DNA of 64,000 bases from Kribbella sp. NBC_01245 (GCF_036226525.1 NZ_CP108487.1:2728001-2792000), one strand, 5' to 3'; shown: positions 1 to 9,539, counted from the first letter of the stretch. Numbers and translations: made by a program. The notes: generated from the letters alone by a model not told the origin.

Positions 1-734
1 GCCACTACGTCGTGCAGCTCTCGGGAGATCCGTAGACGCTCGTCGATCACAGCGCGGCGAGCGTTGGCTTGTTGCTGCTCAGCCAGTTCAACCGCCTGTC
101 GCTGCAGCTCGTCGTGTTGCCGGGCAGTGCGCCAAGCGGTCAGACCCCACAACCACGCGCCGACGAAGTACGCGACGTTGATACAGATGTTGAGGATCAC
201 GTACGCGACGTACGGCGACAATAGGCCCTTCGCGGCCGACCCTTGGATCTCGTCGCTCTTCAGCGCCTCGTAAAAGCCGTAGGCCAGCCAGATGAACATG
301 CCGACCACTACGACGATGATCGCGATCTGGAACCGCTTGCGGTCCTGGGCCCACGCGGCCCCCGTGTAGATGGCCATGAACAGTGAGACCTGGGTCACAA
401 GGTTGGCCCCGGCGATCATCGGCAGACGCTCTCCCACGATGAAGAACAGCACAGAAGTCGCGAGCAGCGTCAGGAGCGGGAAACGCCGCCGGACGCACAG
501 CGCCAGCGGTACGACAGCACTGAGGAAGTAGCCCTCGACACCGCCCGCACCCATGTCGATCGGCTCAGGCGAGGCGCTGCGGAGGAGTTCCGCCGCAAGG
601 ACCCCCGCGACCGCCAGACCCAGGCCTAGCCCGATATCGGTTCGTGCGGCGGCCTGCGACGGGCCTGGGCGGCGCCAGGCCGACGTACGCGCTGGTTCCG
701 CCGAAGCCAGGCTGACGGGAGGACTTGTAGACAC
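1..734 (-). CDS. sensor histidine kinase, N-terminal part (gene runs off the window)
   Basis: The minus strand is open from a GTG at 734 to the window edge (about 244 codons). Several hydrophobic segments span roughly residues 35-195, followed by a short coiled linker and the phospho-acceptor motif [13 protein letters not shown], with the histidine near residue 241. That motif is the HisKA_3 dimerisation box of NarL/DesK-type kinases, so the missing part should be the ATPase domain and probably a LuxR-type regulator gene. The GTG start is preceded by AGGGTGAG at good spacing, and starting at the internal ATG (554) would lose the first membrane segment. It is divergent from lipA. The signal is unknown. 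Confidence 0.85.
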   Translation of the reverse strand, partial: MSTSPPVSLASAEPARTSAWRRPGPSQAAARTDIGLGLGLAVAGVLAAELLRSASPEPIDMGAGGVEGYFLSAVVPLALCVRRRFPLLTLLATSVLFFIVGERLPMIAGANLVTQVSLFMAIYTGAAWAQDRKRFQIAIIVVVVGMFIWLAYGFYEALKSDEIQGSAAKGLLSPYVAYVILNICINVAYFVGAWLWGLTAWRTARQHDELQRQAVELAEQQQANARRAVIDERLRISRELHDVV

Positions 735-802
735 AAGTGCTCACCCTAGTAGTCGTGGGACTCGTGCCCGGGCGGTGTGAGCGGCGGCGTACTCTGGTGG
801 CC

Positions 803-1738
803 GTGACGATCGCCCCAGAAGGACGGAAGCTGCTCAGACTCGAAGTGCGCAACGCGGAGACCCCGATCGAGCGCAAACCCGAGTGGATCAAGACGCGCGC
901 CAAGATGGGCCCTGAGTACCAGAAGCTGCAGAAACTCGTGAAGGACGAGGAGCTGCACACGGTGTGCCAGGAGGCCGGCTGTCCCAACATCTTCGAATGC
1001 TGGGAAGACCGCGAGGCCACCTTCCTCATCGGTGGTGACCAGTGCACCCGGCGCTGCGACTTCTGCCAGATCGACACCGGCAAGCCCGAGGCCCTGGACC
1101 GCGACGAGCCGCGCCGTGTGGCCGAGTCCGTCGTGAAGATGGGCCTGCGGTACGCCACCGTCACCGGCGTGGCCCGCGACGACCTCGAGGACGGCGGCGC
1201 CTGGCTGTACGCCGAGACGATTCGCCAGATCCACGCGCTCAACCCGGGCACCGGCGTCGAGATGCTCGCGCCCGACTTCAACGCCGTACCGGAGCAGCTG
1301 GCCGAGGTGTTCTCCTCCCGGCCGGAGGTGTTCGCGCACAACGTCGAGACCGTGCCGCGCATCTTCCGCCGGATCCGCCCGGGCTTCCGCTACGAGCGTT
1401 CGCTGGACGTCATCACCCAGGCCCGCGACTACGGCCTGGTCACCAAGTCGAACCTGATCCTCGGTATGGGCGAGACCCGCGAGGAGGTCAGCCAGGCGCT
1501 GGCCGACCTGCACGGAGCGGGTTGCGAGATCATCACGATCACCCAGTACCTGCGCCCGTCGCTGCGGCACCACCCGGTCGAGCGCTGGGTCCGGCCCGAG
1601 GAGTTCGTCGAGATGCAGGCCGAGGCGGAGGCGATCGGTTTCGCCGGTGTGATGTCCGGACCGCTGGTCCGTTCGTCTTACCGGGCCGGTCGGCTGTACC
1701 GTCAGGCGGTGGAGTCGCGGATGACCGCGAACTCCTGA
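803..1738 (+). CDS. lipA: lipoyl synthase LipA
   Basis: Radical-SAM enzyme that inserts two sulfurs into protein-bound octanoyl groups to make lipoate for the pyruvate, 2-oxoglutarate and glycine-cleavage complexes. Counting from the GTG at 803 (311 residues), the auxiliary cluster cysteines are C55, C60 and C66, and the radical-SAM CxxxCxxC is C81, C85, C88 (CTRRCDFC). The family core follows to the C terminus. The frame is open further upstream to 737, but the family-like N terminus ([20 protein letters not shown]) starts at 803. The usual partner lipB is not in the window. The DUF4191 gene follows 37 bp downstream, a common actinobacterial pairing. Confidence 0.96.
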   Translation: MTIAPEGRKLLRLEVRNAETPIERKPEWIKTRAKMGPEYQKLQKLVKDEELHTVCQEAGCPNIFECWEDREATFLIGGDQCTRRCDFCQIDTGKPEALDRDEPRRVAESVVKMGLRYATVTGVARDDLEDGGAWLYAETIRQIHALNPGTGVEMLAPDFNAVPEQLAEVFSSRPEVFAHNVETVPRIFRRIRPGFRYERSLDVITQARDYGLVTKSNLILGMGETREEVSQALADLHGAGCEIITITQYLRPSLRHHPVERWVRPEEFVEMQAEAEAIGFAGVMSGPLVRSSYRAGRLYRQAVESRMTANS

Positions 1739-1775
1739 CGAGTCCGCTCCGAGCAAAAAGGCAGAACCAGGACCG

Positions 1776-2474
1776 ATGGCGAAGAAAGACGCAGCCTCCG
1801 AGAAGAAGCAGGGCCGGCTCAAGCAGATCCGGTCGGCCTACCAGTTGACCAAGAAGTCCGACCCGAAGATCGGGCTGATCCTGGCCGGCATCTTCATCGC
1901 GGTGGTCGCCGTGTTCGTCGCGGTCGGTCTGCTGGTCGGTCCCTGGTTCGTGTGGATCGGTCTCGGCGTCCCGCTGGCGCTGCTCGCCACCACGGTCGTG
2001 TTCGGCCGCCGGGTCGAGAAGGCGGCGTACAGCCAGATCGAGGGCCAGACCGGCGCCGCGGCGTCCGCGCTGCAGACCCTGCGCCGCGGCTGGACCGTCA
2101 CCCCGGCCATCGCCGTCACCAAGAACGCGGACATCGTGCACCGCGTGGTCGGCCGGCCCGGCATCATCCTGGTCGGCGAAGGCCAGCCCAGCCGGTTGAA
2201 GAACCTGCTCACCGCCGAGCGCAAGAAGCACGTGCGCGTGGCCGGTGGCGCCCCGGTGATCGAGATCGTGGCCGGTGACGGCGAAGGCGAGATCGGCATC
2301 CGCAAACTGTCGAAGCACGTGATGAAGCTGCCGGCCGCCCTGCAGCCCTCCGAGATCACCGACCTGCTGCAGCGGCTCAAGGCGCTCGACGCGGTCCGTC
2401 CGCAGGTGCCGATGCCCAAGGGGCCGATGCCGTCCAACCTCAAGGGTGCGCGGCAAGCCATGAAGGGCCGCTGA
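1776..2474 (+). CDS. DUF4191 family membrane protein
   Basis: 232-residue protein of the DUF4191 family, which commonly follows lipA in actinobacteria; its function is unknown. The N terminus is lysine-rich, two adjacent transmembrane helices lie at about residues 28-50 and 55-75, and the remainder is a soluble domain expected in the cytoplasm. The C-terminal tail is basic and proline-rich. The short gap to lipA suggests cotranscription. The start ATG follows a purine-rich stretch (AACCAGGACCG). Confidence 0.9.
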   Translation: MAKKDAASEKKQGRLKQIRSAYQLTKKSDPKIGLILAGIFIAVVAVFVAVGLLVGPWFVWIGLGVPLALLATTVVFGRRVEKAAYSQIEGQTGAAASALQTLRRGWTVTPAIAVTKNADIVHRVVGRPGIILVGEGQPSRLKNLLTAERKKHVRVAGGAPVIEIVAGDGEGEIGIRKLSKHVMKLPAALQPSEITDLLQRLKALDAVRPQVPMPKGPMPSNLKGARQAMKGR

Positions 2475-2483
2475 CCAACGGCA

Positions 2484-3743
2484 ATGGCGGGGGATCTCAA
2501 GACAGCGCCCGCTGGTTGGGCGAAGGTCAGTCAGCCACGCACTAATCCGGTACGACGCGCGGCCGCGGCCGCCGCCGTCCGCTATGTCGCGCGGGATATG
2601 ACCGCCACCATCGAGCTGGACGGTAAGCAGCTCGGCCAGGGTGGCGGTCCGGTGATGAAGGTGCATCGCGCCGGGCAGTTCCTGGACCGCCTCGGCAGCG
2701 ACGCGGGCACCGGCTTCGGCGAGGCCTACCTGGCCGGCGACTGGGATCCGGCGCCGGGCACGGACCTGGCCGATCTGCTGCTGCCGTTCGCGGAGCGCTT
2801 CAGCTCTGAGAAACAGACCAGCCTGGTGCCGAAATGGGCCCAGTCGCTGCGCTGGCTCGCCACCCGCAGCCAGCCTGCCGGTGCCGACAACGATCGCCAC
2901 CAGGCCCAGGAGAACGTCAGCGCGCACTACGACTTGAGCAACTCGATGTTCGCCGAGTTCCTCGATCCTTCGATGACGTACTCCTCCGCGCTCTTCGAGC
3001 CGGGACGCCAGGACGTCGCGACGTACGGCGATCTCCAGGCGGCGCAATTGCGCAAGCTGGACGCCGTACTCGACGCCGCGGGCGTGCAGGCCGGATCGCG
3101 GGTGCTGGATATCGGCTGCGGCTGGGGCAGTCTCGCCATCCGCGCGGCCCAGCGTGGCGCGTGGGTCACGGCCATCACGATCGCCCCGCAGCAGGCGTTG
3201 CAGGCACAGGGCCTGGTCGACGCGTCCGGCTATGGCAGCCGGGTGAAGGTGGCACTGCGCGATTACCGCGACCAGATCGGCGAGTTCGACGCCGTACTGA
3301 GTGTGGAGATGATCGAGGCCGTCGGCGAGAAGTACTGGCCGGTCTACTTCGGCGCGATCGAACGACGGCTCGCGCCCGGTGGCGTGGCCGTCATCCAGGC
3401 GATCGTGATGCCGCACGAGCGCATGCTGGCCACCCGGAACACCTTCACCTGGGTCCAGAAGTACATCTTCCCCGGCGGACTACTGCCCTCGGTCCAGGCG
3501 ATCGAGCAGGTCACCGGGCAGCACACCGGCCTGAGCGTCGAGGTGCTGCGCCGGATGGGCCCGGACTACGCGGCCACGCTGCGGATCTGGCGGCGGCGAT
3601 TCCTCGAGCGCTGGCCGGCCATCGCGCAGGGTGGTTTCGACGACACGTTCCGCCGGATGTGGGAGTTCTACCTGGCCTACTCCGAGGCCGGATTCCGGTC
3701 CGGATATCTGGATGACGTGCAGATCCGGTTGATCCGGCGTTAA
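2484..3743 (+). CDS. cyclopropane-fatty-acyl-phospholipid synthase family methyltransferase
   Basis: SAM-dependent enzyme of the CFA/mycolic acid synthase family (419 residues), which modifies unsaturated acyl chains of membrane phospholipids. Visible family features are the motif YDLSNSMFAEFLDPSMTYSS near residues 149-168, the SAM-binding motif VLDIGCGWGSLA near 208-219, and the downstream EMIEAVGEKYWPVYF segment typical of the family. The length fits. It begins 10 bp after the DUF4191 gene, so it probably belongs to the lipA transcript. Substrate and exact product (cyclopropane or methyl branch) cannot be read from sequence. Confidence 0.9.
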   Translation: MAGDLKTAPAGWAKVSQPRTNPVRRAAAAAAVRYVARDMTATIELDGKQLGQGGGPVMKVHRAGQFLDRLGSDAGTGFGEAYLAGDWDPAPGTDLADLLLPFAERFSSEKQTSLVPKWAQSLRWLATRSQPAGADNDRHQAQENVSAHYDLSNSMFAEFLDPSMTYSSALFEPGRQDVATYGDLQAAQLRKLDAVLDAAGVQAGSRVLDIGCGWGSLAIRAAQRGAWVTAITIAPQQALQAQGLVDASGYGSRVKVALRDYRDQIGEFDAVLSVEMIEAVGEKYWPVYFGAIERRLAPGGVAVIQAIVMPHERMLATRNTFTWVQKYIFPGGLLPSVQAIEQVTGQHTGLSVEVLRRMGPDYAATLRIWRRRFLERWPAIAQGGFDDTFRRMWEFYLAYSEAGFRSGYLDDVQIRLIRR

Positions 3744-3748
3744 CAAAG

Positions 3749-4210
3749 TCAGCGTTCCAGTACGACTGTGCCGGCCGCCCGATCGTGCAGCCCGCGGCGG
3801 TCGGTGTCGAAGACCACGGCCGGGATCAGCAGGCAGATCAGCAGTGACCGGGTGGTGCCTTTGAGTAGCCCGACCGGCGCCGTACTGACCAGCTTGCCCT
3901 CGACCTGACCGACCCGCAGGCCGCAGATCCGGTGACCGATGGTCGAGCCGGCCAGTCCACTCAGAATCGCCGACATCGCGAAAAAGATGGTCAATTGGGC
4001 GAGATTCGTGTCATTGCCCCCAGCCCACAATGGTTTGCTCGTCACCGCGGACGCCACCAGACCGGCGATGATCCAGTCGATGAACAGAGCCAGGAAACGC
4101 CGGCCCCACCCGGCCACGGAGCCCGCGCCCTGCTCGGGCAATCCGAGACGACTGCCCGGATAGCGGAACTCGCCGCTGGGTTGTGCGCCGGACGGCGCAG
4201 TCGATGCCAT
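3749..4210 (-). CDS. RDD family membrane protein
   Basis: 153-residue RDD-domain membrane protein with about three transmembrane helices. The family signature is visible as GRRFLALFIDWIIAGLV near the start (the R...D pair) and GSTIGHRICGLRV later. RDD proteins are small integral membrane proteins, some linked to ion transport, but this one has no assigned role. The frame is open to 4348, but the extra N-terminal residues are not family-like and would cross the GlnR box of glnA, so I prefer ATG 4210. It is convergent with the CFA-type gene (5 bp apart) and divergent from glnA. Confidence 0.85.
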   Translation of the reverse strand: MASTAPSGAQPSGEFRYPGSRLGLPEQGAGSVAGWGRRFLALFIDWIIAGLVASAVTSKPLWAGGNDTNLAQLTIFFAMSAILSGLAGSTIGHRICGLRVGQVEGKLVSTAPVGLLKGTTRSLLICLLIPAVVFDTDRRGLHDRAAGTVVLER

Positions 4211-4291
4211 GATGACCAGGTTACCGAGCGGCCTGCGAGCTCTCACCGGCCCGGGGTCAGCGCCGATCCTTATCGACTGGGCACGCTGGGC

Positions 4292-4329
4292 GTAACATCC
4301 GCGAAACATTAGGGTCACGGCCGAGTAAT
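4292..4329 (+). promoter_or_regulatory. GlnR-type binding box upstream of glnA
   Basis: Four half-sites spaced by exactly six bases: GTAAC, GAAAC, GTCAC and GTAAT. This matches the actinobacterial GlnR consensus gTnAc-n6-GaAAc repeated twice. The only clear deviation is the last half-site (GTAAT instead of GAAAC). It ends 50 bp before the glnA start codon, which suggests nitrogen control of glnA. It also lies upstream of the divergent RDD gene. Confidence 0.8.
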
Positions 4330-4379
4330 GGGCAGGCCCTACGGTCAAGGCAATCTCTGAGCCACCCCGAGGAGTACGT

Positions 4380-5804
4380 ATGTTTTCCAGCGCTGAGGAG
4401 CTGCTCGCCTACGTCAAGGACGAGGGCGTCGCGTTCATCGATGTCCGATTCTGCGACCTGCCGGGCATCATGCAGCACTTCACCGTCCCGGTGTCGTCGT
4501 TCGGTCCTGAGGTCTTCGAGGACGGGCTGCAGTTCGACGGCTCGTCGATCCGTGGCTTCCAGCAGATCCACGAGTCGGACATGTCGCTGCTGCCCGACCC
4601 GACCACGGCGTACATCGACCCGTTCCGCCGGGACAAGACGCTGATCGTCAACTTCTTCGTGCACGACCCGCTGACGGGCGAGGCCTACAGCCGCGACCCG
4701 CGCAACATCGCGCGCAAGGCCGAGGCGTACCTGAAGTCGACCGGTATCGCCGACACCGCGTTCTTCGCGCCCGAGGCCGAGTTCTACGTCTTCGACGACG
4801 TGCGCTTCGAGACCAAGCAGAACGAGAGCTACTACCACATCGACTCCGTCGCCGGCGCCTGGAACACCGGCCGGGTCGAAGAGGGTGGTAACCGCGGTTA
4901 CAAGGTCCGCTACAAGGGTGGCTACTTCCCGGCCCCGCCGGTCGACCACTTCGCCGACCTGCGCAACGACATCACCAAGCACCTCGAGACCAGCGGCCTG
5001 CTCGTCGAGCGCGCCCACCACGAGGTCGGCACCGCGGGCCAGGCGGAGATCAACTACCGCTTCAACACCCTGCTGACCGCGGCCGACGACGTGATGAAGT
5101 TCAAGTACATCGTCAAGAACACCGCTTGGGACGCCGGCAAGACCGCGACCTTCATGCCGAAGCCGATCTTCGGTGACAACGGCTCGGGTATGCACTGCCA
5201 CCAGTCGCTGTGGAACGGCGGCGACCCGCTGTTCTACGACGAGTCCGGCTACGGCGGCCTGTCCGACGTCGCCCGCTGGTACATCGGCGGCATCCTGAAG
5301 CACGCCCCGTCGCTGCTGGCCTTCACCAACCCGACGGTCAACTCGTACCACCGCCTGGTGCCGGGCTTCGAGGCGCCGGTCAACCTGGTCTACTCGCAGC
5401 GCAACCGCTCGGCCTGCATCCGGATCCCGATCACCGGGTCCAACCCGAAGGCCAAGCGGATCGAGTTCCGCTGCCCCGACCCGTCCGCCAACCCGTACCT
5501 GGCCTTCTCGGCCCAGCTGCTGGCCGGTATCGACGGCATCCGCAACAAGATCGAGCCGGCCGACCCGATCGACAAGGACCTCTACGAGCTGCCCCCGGAG
5601 GAGCACGCCTCGGTCAACCAGGTCCCCACCTCGCTGCCGGCCGTGATCAACTCGCTCGAGGCCGACCACGAGTTCCTGCTCGAGGGCGACGTCTTCACCT
5701 CGGACCTGATCGAGACCTGGATCGACTTCAAGCGCGAGAACGAGATCGCCCCGATCCAGCTCCGCCCCCACCCGCACGAGTTCGAGCTCTACTACGACGT
5801 GTGA
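4380..5804 (+). CDS. glnA: glutamine synthetase type I
   Basis: Dodecameric cytosolic enzyme that forms glutamine from glutamate, ammonia and ATP; the main ammonium-assimilation step. The length, 474 residues, is that of GSI. Typical segments include the beta-grasp N terminus with DGSSIRGFQ, the metal site EAEFYVFDD, the [12 protein letters not shown] loop, the NRSACIRIP stretch, and the adenylylation tyrosine Y402 in DLYELPPEE. The last marks the GSI-beta class controlled by GlnE. The start ATG follows a GAGGAG ribosome site. Transcription is probably GlnR-controlled (box at 4292-4329), and a long hairpin follows the stop. Confidence 0.98.
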   Translation: MFSSAEELLAYVKDEGVAFIDVRFCDLPGIMQHFTVPVSSFGPEVFEDGLQFDGSSIRGFQQIHESDMSLLPDPTTAYIDPFRRDKTLIVNFFVHDPLTGEAYSRDPRNIARKAEAYLKSTGIADTAFFAPEAEFYVFDDVRFETKQNESYYHIDSVAGAWNTGRVEEGGNRGYKVRYKGGYFPAPPVDHFADLRNDITKHLETSGLLVERAHHEVGTAGQAEINYRFNTLLTAADDVMKFKYIVKNTAWDAGKTATFMPKPIFGDNGSGMHCHQSLWNGGDPLFYDESGYGGLSDVARWYIGGILKHAPSLLAFTNPTVNSYHRLVPGFEAPVNLVYSQRNRSACIRIPITGSNPKAKRIEFRCPDPSANPYLAFSAQLLAGIDGIRNKIEPADPIDKDLYELPPEEHASVNQVPTSLPAVINSLEADHEFLLEGDVFTSDLIETWIDFKRENEIAPIQLRPHPHEFELYYDV

Positions 5805-5837
5805 TCCGTAGGTCTTCCTGACCTGCGACCGTTCGCC

Positions 5838-5896
5838 AAACGGCGGCTGACCTGGGCAAACGTCCTCTCGACGTTGCTCATCGTCAGCCGCCGTTT
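5838..5896 (+). terminator. nested hairpin after glnA
   Basis: A perfect 14-bp inverted repeat (AAACGGCGGCTGAC at 5838-5851 with GTCAGCCGCCGTTT at 5883-5896) encloses a second small stem, AACGTC...GACGTT. It begins 34 bp after the glnA stop and is followed by TTGCG. It is probably the glnA terminator or an mRNA 3' stabiliser. Confidence 0.6.
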
Positions 5897-6035
5897 TGCG
5901 TCGCCCTCGTGTGGTCCCAGGTGGTCGCGTGTGGTCCCGTGAAAATCTTTGCCGCGAGCCTGTCGGATCCACCGGACGCCGTTCGTAGCGTAGGTGGAGG
6001 CGGACAGCGGGTCCGCTCGAGCCGAAGGAGCAGAC

Positions 6036-6395
6036 ATGCCCGAGTACCTCATCTACTTCAACCAGCAGTGGGTGGGCGACCACACTGAGGAGTGGTTCGG
6101 CGGGCGCGGTCCACTCGCCAGAGCGGTCGTGGACGAGATGAAGGCTGCCGGCGTTTACGTCTTCGCTGGCGGGCTGGAAGAGGAGGACGGCCCGGTCTAC
6201 AGCGCCGACCCCACCAGTGGCGACGTGTTGATCACCGATGGACCCTACGTCGAGTCCAAGGAGTTCCTGGGCGGATTCGCTCTGGTGAACGTGCCCGATG
6301 ACGAGACCGCCAAGCTGTGGGCGGGCAAGATCGCGGAAGCATGCGGTTGGCCCCACGAGATCCGCCGCTTCAAGCCACAGCCCCAGCCCAAGTGA
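6036..6395 (+). CDS. YCII/DGPF-domain protein
   Basis: 119-residue protein of the YCII-related (DGPF) superfamily, a dimeric alpha-beta barrel. The family hallmark is seen in DVLITDGPYVESKEFLGGF at about residues 68-86. Members are often paired with ECF sigma factors, but none lies beside this one. The ATG at 6036 is chosen because GAAGGAGC sits just upstream; the frame is open back to 5994 without a better start. Enzymatic role unknown. Confidence 0.85.
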   Translation: MPEYLIYFNQQWVGDHTEEWFGGRGPLARAVVDEMKAAGVYVFAGGLEEEDGPVYSADPTSGDVLITDGPYVESKEFLGGFALVNVPDDETAKLWAGKIAEACGWPHEIRRFKPQPQPK

Positions 6396-6456
6396 CTCCA
6401 CGCGACCTCGTCGTGGAACGGCAGCCGTTCCACCATGAGGTCCCCCAGCAGCCATC

Positions 6457-6478
6457 AAAGGATAGGTATCTAACCTTT
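6457..6478. promoter_or_regulatory. imperfect palindrome in AT-rich intergenic DNA
   Basis: AAAGGATAG-GTAT-CTAACCTTT forms a 9-bp inverted repeat with one mismatch. It lies 62 bp after the YCII stop and 52 bp before the next gene. It may be a weak terminator or an operator for the 6530 gene. No protein can be named. Confidence 0.35.
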
Positions 6479-6529
6479 AACGGGCACTCGGTCGATTAAA
6501 GGAAACCCTCCTTCGGGCAGACTCGCCAG

Positions 6530-6895
6530 GTGAGCGATCGTGAACCCACTGCCGCCGAGCGAACCTTTTACGAGGACCTCTTAGTACGCCTACCCGAGCT
6601 CCACGATTGGTACCACGAGGACCCCGATGGCCGGCCGTGGATGATCGTGTCCCGCGACTTCGTGGTCGATCGGTGGATTAGGGCCACACTCCGCGTGGAC
6701 TATGACGGCCAGGATCTGCGCGGTGGCTGGAGTCCCGCCAGCCTCAATTGGGACGACGGCGTACGTGCGGCCGATGCTTCGATCGACACCAACCCACCGG
6801 ACGGCCTCAGCAGGGATGGCGTGGCACCGCGCATCGCGGCGGCGATCGCCGGGCAATGGTTCGCCGAGCACATTGCCCGCTGGGGGCGCGGCTGA
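6530..6895 (+). CDS. hypothetical protein, 121 aa
   Basis: Small acidic soluble protein starting at GTG 6530. It has no membrane segment and no motif I recognise. It is tryptophan- and aspartate-rich (for example WYHEDPDGRPWMIVSRDF) with an alanine-rich C terminus. Coding character (strong GC3 and coherent composition) and the AT-rich promoter-like region just upstream support a real gene. Its neighbours give no functional hint. Confidence 0.6.
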   Translation: MSDREPTAAERTFYEDLLVRLPELHDWYHEDPDGRPWMIVSRDFVVDRWIRATLRVDYDGQDLRGGWSPASLNWDDGVRAADASIDTNPPDGLSRDGVAPRIAAAIAGQWFAEHIARWGRG

Positions 6896-6939
6896 AACCG
6901 ACCGGCCGCGCTGTTGTGTCGTTCTACTAGGTTTGGGTT

Positions 6940-7641
6940 ATGGGTGTGGAGGCGCGGTACGACGGGGTGGCGGGCGAGTACGACGCGTGGGTGGGGGTGG
7001 AGTTGGCCGACCCCGTGTTCGAGGAGCTGGTTGGTGGGGTGGCCGGGCAGGAGGTGTGCGCGGTCGCGTGTGGGCAAGGGCGTGAGGCGCGGTATCTGGC
7101 GAGTCAGGGTGCGGTGGTGACGGGCGTTGATCTGTCCGAGAATTTGCTGGCCATCGCTCGCGAGCGCGAGGAGGCTGATCCGCTCGGGATCACCTACCTG
7201 CAGGGAGATGCGCACACGCTCGACGGGCTTGCCACGGAGTCGTTCGACGGGGTCGTCTGCTACATGGCGCTGATGGACATTCCGAGTCTGGATCGCGCGT
7301 TGCAGTCCATCGCTCGCGTGCTCCGGCCGGGAGGCTGGTTCGTTTTCGCGATCACGCATCCGTGCTTCAAGACCCCGGCGACCGGCGATCTCGTCGACCA
7401 TACGAACAACACCATTCGGCGTACCGTCGGGCGCTATTTCGACGAGGGCTACTGGGACGGGCCCGGCCAGGTCCAGCCAGCCCTTCCGATCGGCGCCTAC
7501 CACCGGATGCTGAGCACGTACGTGACCGAGCTGAATCGCGTCGGCTTCGTCATCGACCAACTGCGCGAGCCTCCGTTGGACCACAAGCCGGTCTGGCTGG
7601 AAGTCCCCTGCCTGCTTTACGCCCGCTGCCGCTTGGCTTAA
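6940..7641 (+). CDS. class I SAM-dependent methyltransferase
   Basis: 233-residue methyltransferase of the Methyltransf_11/25 type. Motif I reads VCAVACGQGREARYLA (near residues 38-53), the acidic motif II residue is in VTGVDLSENLLAIARE, and the post-motif segment ATESFDGVVCYMALMDI and LRPGGWFVFAITHPCF fit the fold. The motif I glycine pattern is A-C-G-Q-G rather than the usual D-x-G-x-G, but it keeps the loop. Substrate unknown. It is convergent with the next gene, overlapping by 4 bases at the stops. Confidence 0.85.
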   Translation: MGVEARYDGVAGEYDAWVGVELADPVFEELVGGVAGQEVCAVACGQGREARYLASQGAVVTGVDLSENLLAIAREREEADPLGITYLQGDAHTLDGLATESFDGVVCYMALMDIPSLDRALQSIARVLRPGGWFVFAITHPCFKTPATGDLVDHTNNTIRRTVGRYFDEGYWDGPGQVQPALPIGAYHRMLSTYVTELNRVGFVIDQLREPPLDHKPVWLEVPCLLYARCRLA

Positions 7642-8300
7642 CGCTTGCCGAGGGCAACGGACTCGACGGTTTGCCATTCGTACATGCGGTTGTCGCGGTG
7701 CATCTCGATCAGGGAGACGGCGCTGATGGTGGTTTCGGCGGGCGCGGATTCGACTTGGGAGATGGCCTGTACGGCGAGGTGTGCGGGTCCTTCGGCGTTG
7801 ACGTAGGCGAGGCTGATGTGGGGGCGGTAGCCGTCGGCGTCCTCGGTGACAGCGTCGGGGCCGACGACATCGCCAATGGCAGAACGTACGGCGGTGCGCA
7901 GCTGGTCGAACGGCTCGAGCGGGTTCGGCGGCATGATGACCGCTTCCGCTGTGACGACGGGCCGTTCGAAGTGCGCGACGACCGGGTCGATCTTGCCGAG
8001 GCGGTTGCGGGCCGCGGCGCGGATGGCCTCCAAGCGCTCAGGCCGTACGTCCTCGACGAAGCCGACGCCTTGCATGGTGAGGTGCAACCAGTCGCGCGGA
8101 ATCAGGTCCAGGCCCGGTACGCCGCTGAGCTCTGCCTGGTAGACGTCGACGAGTTCGTGCAAGCCGGGTTGGTCGTCCACGGTGATGTGCCAGGCGTAGA
8201 AACGCGTACCGACCTTCCAGCCGGGGCGCCACCACCAATGGTCGCGCAGCTGCTCGTGATGCCGGTGGGTCCACTCGGGTCTTGACGTCATGGTCAGCAT
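7638..8300 (-). CDS. 2'-5' RNA ligase / 2H phosphoesterase family protein
   Basis: About 220 residues with the two H-x-[ST]-h motifs of the 2H phosphoesterase fold: HLTM in RDWLHLTMQGVGF and HISL in YRPHISLAYV. These supply the paired catalytic histidines that act on 2',3'-cyclic or 2'-5' phosphodiester RNA ends. It is larger than the minimal LigT/ThpR proteins because of an N-terminal extension containing FYAWHITVDD. The frame is open to 8600, but residues beyond ATG 8300 are not family-like; ATG 8291 is an equally possible start. No RNA substrate can be inferred. Confidence 0.75.
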   Translation of the reverse strand: MLTMTSRPEWTHRHHEQLRDHWWWRPGWKVGTRFYAWHITVDDQPGLHELVDVYQAELSGVPGLDLIPRDWLHLTMQGVGFVEDVRPERLEAIRAAARNRLGKIDPVVAHFERPVVTAEAVIMPPNPLEPFDQLRTAVRSAIGDVVGPDAVTEDADGYRPHISLAYVNAEGPAHLAVQAISQVESAPAETTISAVSLIEMHRDNRMYEWQTVESVALGKR

Positions 8301-8369
8301 TCCGATCTGGCGTCGTACGCGGGCGAAAACCCAATCTAGTGCCCCGCCACAGATCGTAGGGTTGGCCAG

Positions 8370-8741
8370 ATGAACCAGTTGCGGGCCTATATCGACGGAT
8401 GGCGTCGCCACGACATCCCGGCTGTCCTCGCCACGCTCACCGACGACTGCGTCGCGATCGAGTCGTACGGACCGGTCTATCGCGGCAAGGAGCGCGTCGA
8501 GCAGTGGATGCGCGCTTGGTTTGACGCCGGCGGCTTTGTCGACGGATGGACGATCACCGCTGAGATCGCGACCGGCGACTCGCTCGTCGTGGAGTGGCAC
8601 TTCGAGTGCACCTGGAAGGGCAGCCCCGGAGCATTCGACGGCTCCACGGTCGCAAGGCTCGAGGACGGACGGATCAGCTACCTCAGGGAGTACGCGACGA
8701 CCGCGCCGCTGTACGACTGGACCGGCACGTGGCGCGACTGA
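8370..8741 (+). CDS. SnoaL-like / nuclear transport factor 2 family protein
   Basis: 123-residue single-domain protein of the NTF2-like fold: an N-terminal helix (LRAYIDGWRRHDIPAVLATLTDDC), then alternating strands ending in DGRISYLREYATTAPLYDW. Such proteins are small isomerases, hydratases or binding proteins, so the activity cannot be assigned. It is divergent from the 2H phosphoesterase gene with a 69-bp gap. Confidence 0.8.
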   Translation: MNQLRAYIDGWRRHDIPAVLATLTDDCVAIESYGPVYRGKERVEQWMRAWFDAGGFVDGWTITAEIATGDSLVVEWHFECTWKGSPGAFDGSTVARLEDGRISYLREYATTAPLYDWTGTWRD

Positions 8742-8765
8742 TACAGCTCTGGCAGCTCGGCTAGG

Positions 8766-9539
8766 TCAATCGCCGAGGGCGTCCAGGATGGCCGCTTCTA
8801 CGGGATAGGCGGCGCTTCGGTCTGTCAGGGGGAACGGCTCCAGCAGCTGAATGCCCGGCTGGGCGATGATCCGCGGACTGTTGCCGCGGTGTGGCCACGA
8901 GGCTGCGTGGACCAGAAAAGGGTGGCAGAGGTAGACATCACCCGCGGCACCCGTCGCCTCGGTGACCGGTCGATCGGCGCTTGCTTGCACGATCGGCGGA
9001 CCCGCCTCGGCCGGAGCGAACCCGTCGTCGCCTCCGGGAGCCAGTACGCGGGCGGCGTCTGCGTGGGAGCCGACGCGGATCCGTGTCGGGGCGTCGTCGG
9101 GACCGACATCGGTGAGAAGGAAGATCGCGAGCAGGCCTCGCTCGCGACTCCGGATGTTGGCCCGCCAATCGCTGCCATTCCAGTAGCTGCTCTCGATGTG
9201 CCAGCCCGCGTCCTTCGGATCAGCCGGATGCGGGAAACGAACGGGAATCGTCCCGCCCACCCCTGCACGCTTCCACCATTTGTCCGGCCCGATCAGCTGG
9301 TCGTACGCCTCCCACAACACACCGGCGGTCCCCGCCTCAGCGAACGACCGACTGTCCGGACAATCGATCCGCACTACTGGTGCCGTCCAGGACCCAGCGT
9401 CGTCCCGCCCGACGCCTCGCCCCTCCAGCTCCGCCCAGATCACATCCGCACACGCCTCCACCACTGGGCGGGGCACGGCGCCCCGAACCGCCACGACCCC
9501 GTCCCGCACGAACGACGCGACTTCTGCATCCGACAGCAT
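8766..9539 (-). CDS. phytanoyl-CoA dioxygenase (PhyH) family protein
   Basis: About 257 residues of the PhyH Fe(II)/2-oxoglutarate oxygenase family. The start region LSDAEVASFVRDGVVAVRGAV is typical. The proximal metal motif appears as WHIESSYW (an H-x-E form rather than H-x-D), the distal histidine is in HPFLVHAA, and the 2-oxoglutarate arginine is in NSPRIIAQP. Such enzymes hydroxylate small molecules or lipids; the substrate is unknown. The frame is open to 9602, but ATG 9539 matches family starts. It converges on the SnoaL-like gene. Confidence 0.82.
   Translation of the reverse strand: MLSDAEVASFVRDGVVAVRGAVPRPVVEACADVIWAELEGRGVGRDDAGSWTAPVVRIDCPDSRSFAEAGTAGVLWEAYDQLIGPDKWWKRAGVGGTIPVRFPHPADPKDAGWHIESSYWNGSDWRANIRSRERGLLAIFLLTDVGPDDAPTRIRVGSHADAARVLAPGGDDGFAPAEAGPPIVQASADRPVTEATGAAGDVYLCHPFLVHAASWPHRGNSPRIIAQPGIQLLEPFPLTDRSAAYPVEAAILDALGD

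Noticed and set aside
4257..6458. 733-codon minus-strand open frame across glnA
   Set aside because: It is antisense to glnA, low in family-like sequence and rich in D/R/V as expected from high-GC third-position bias.
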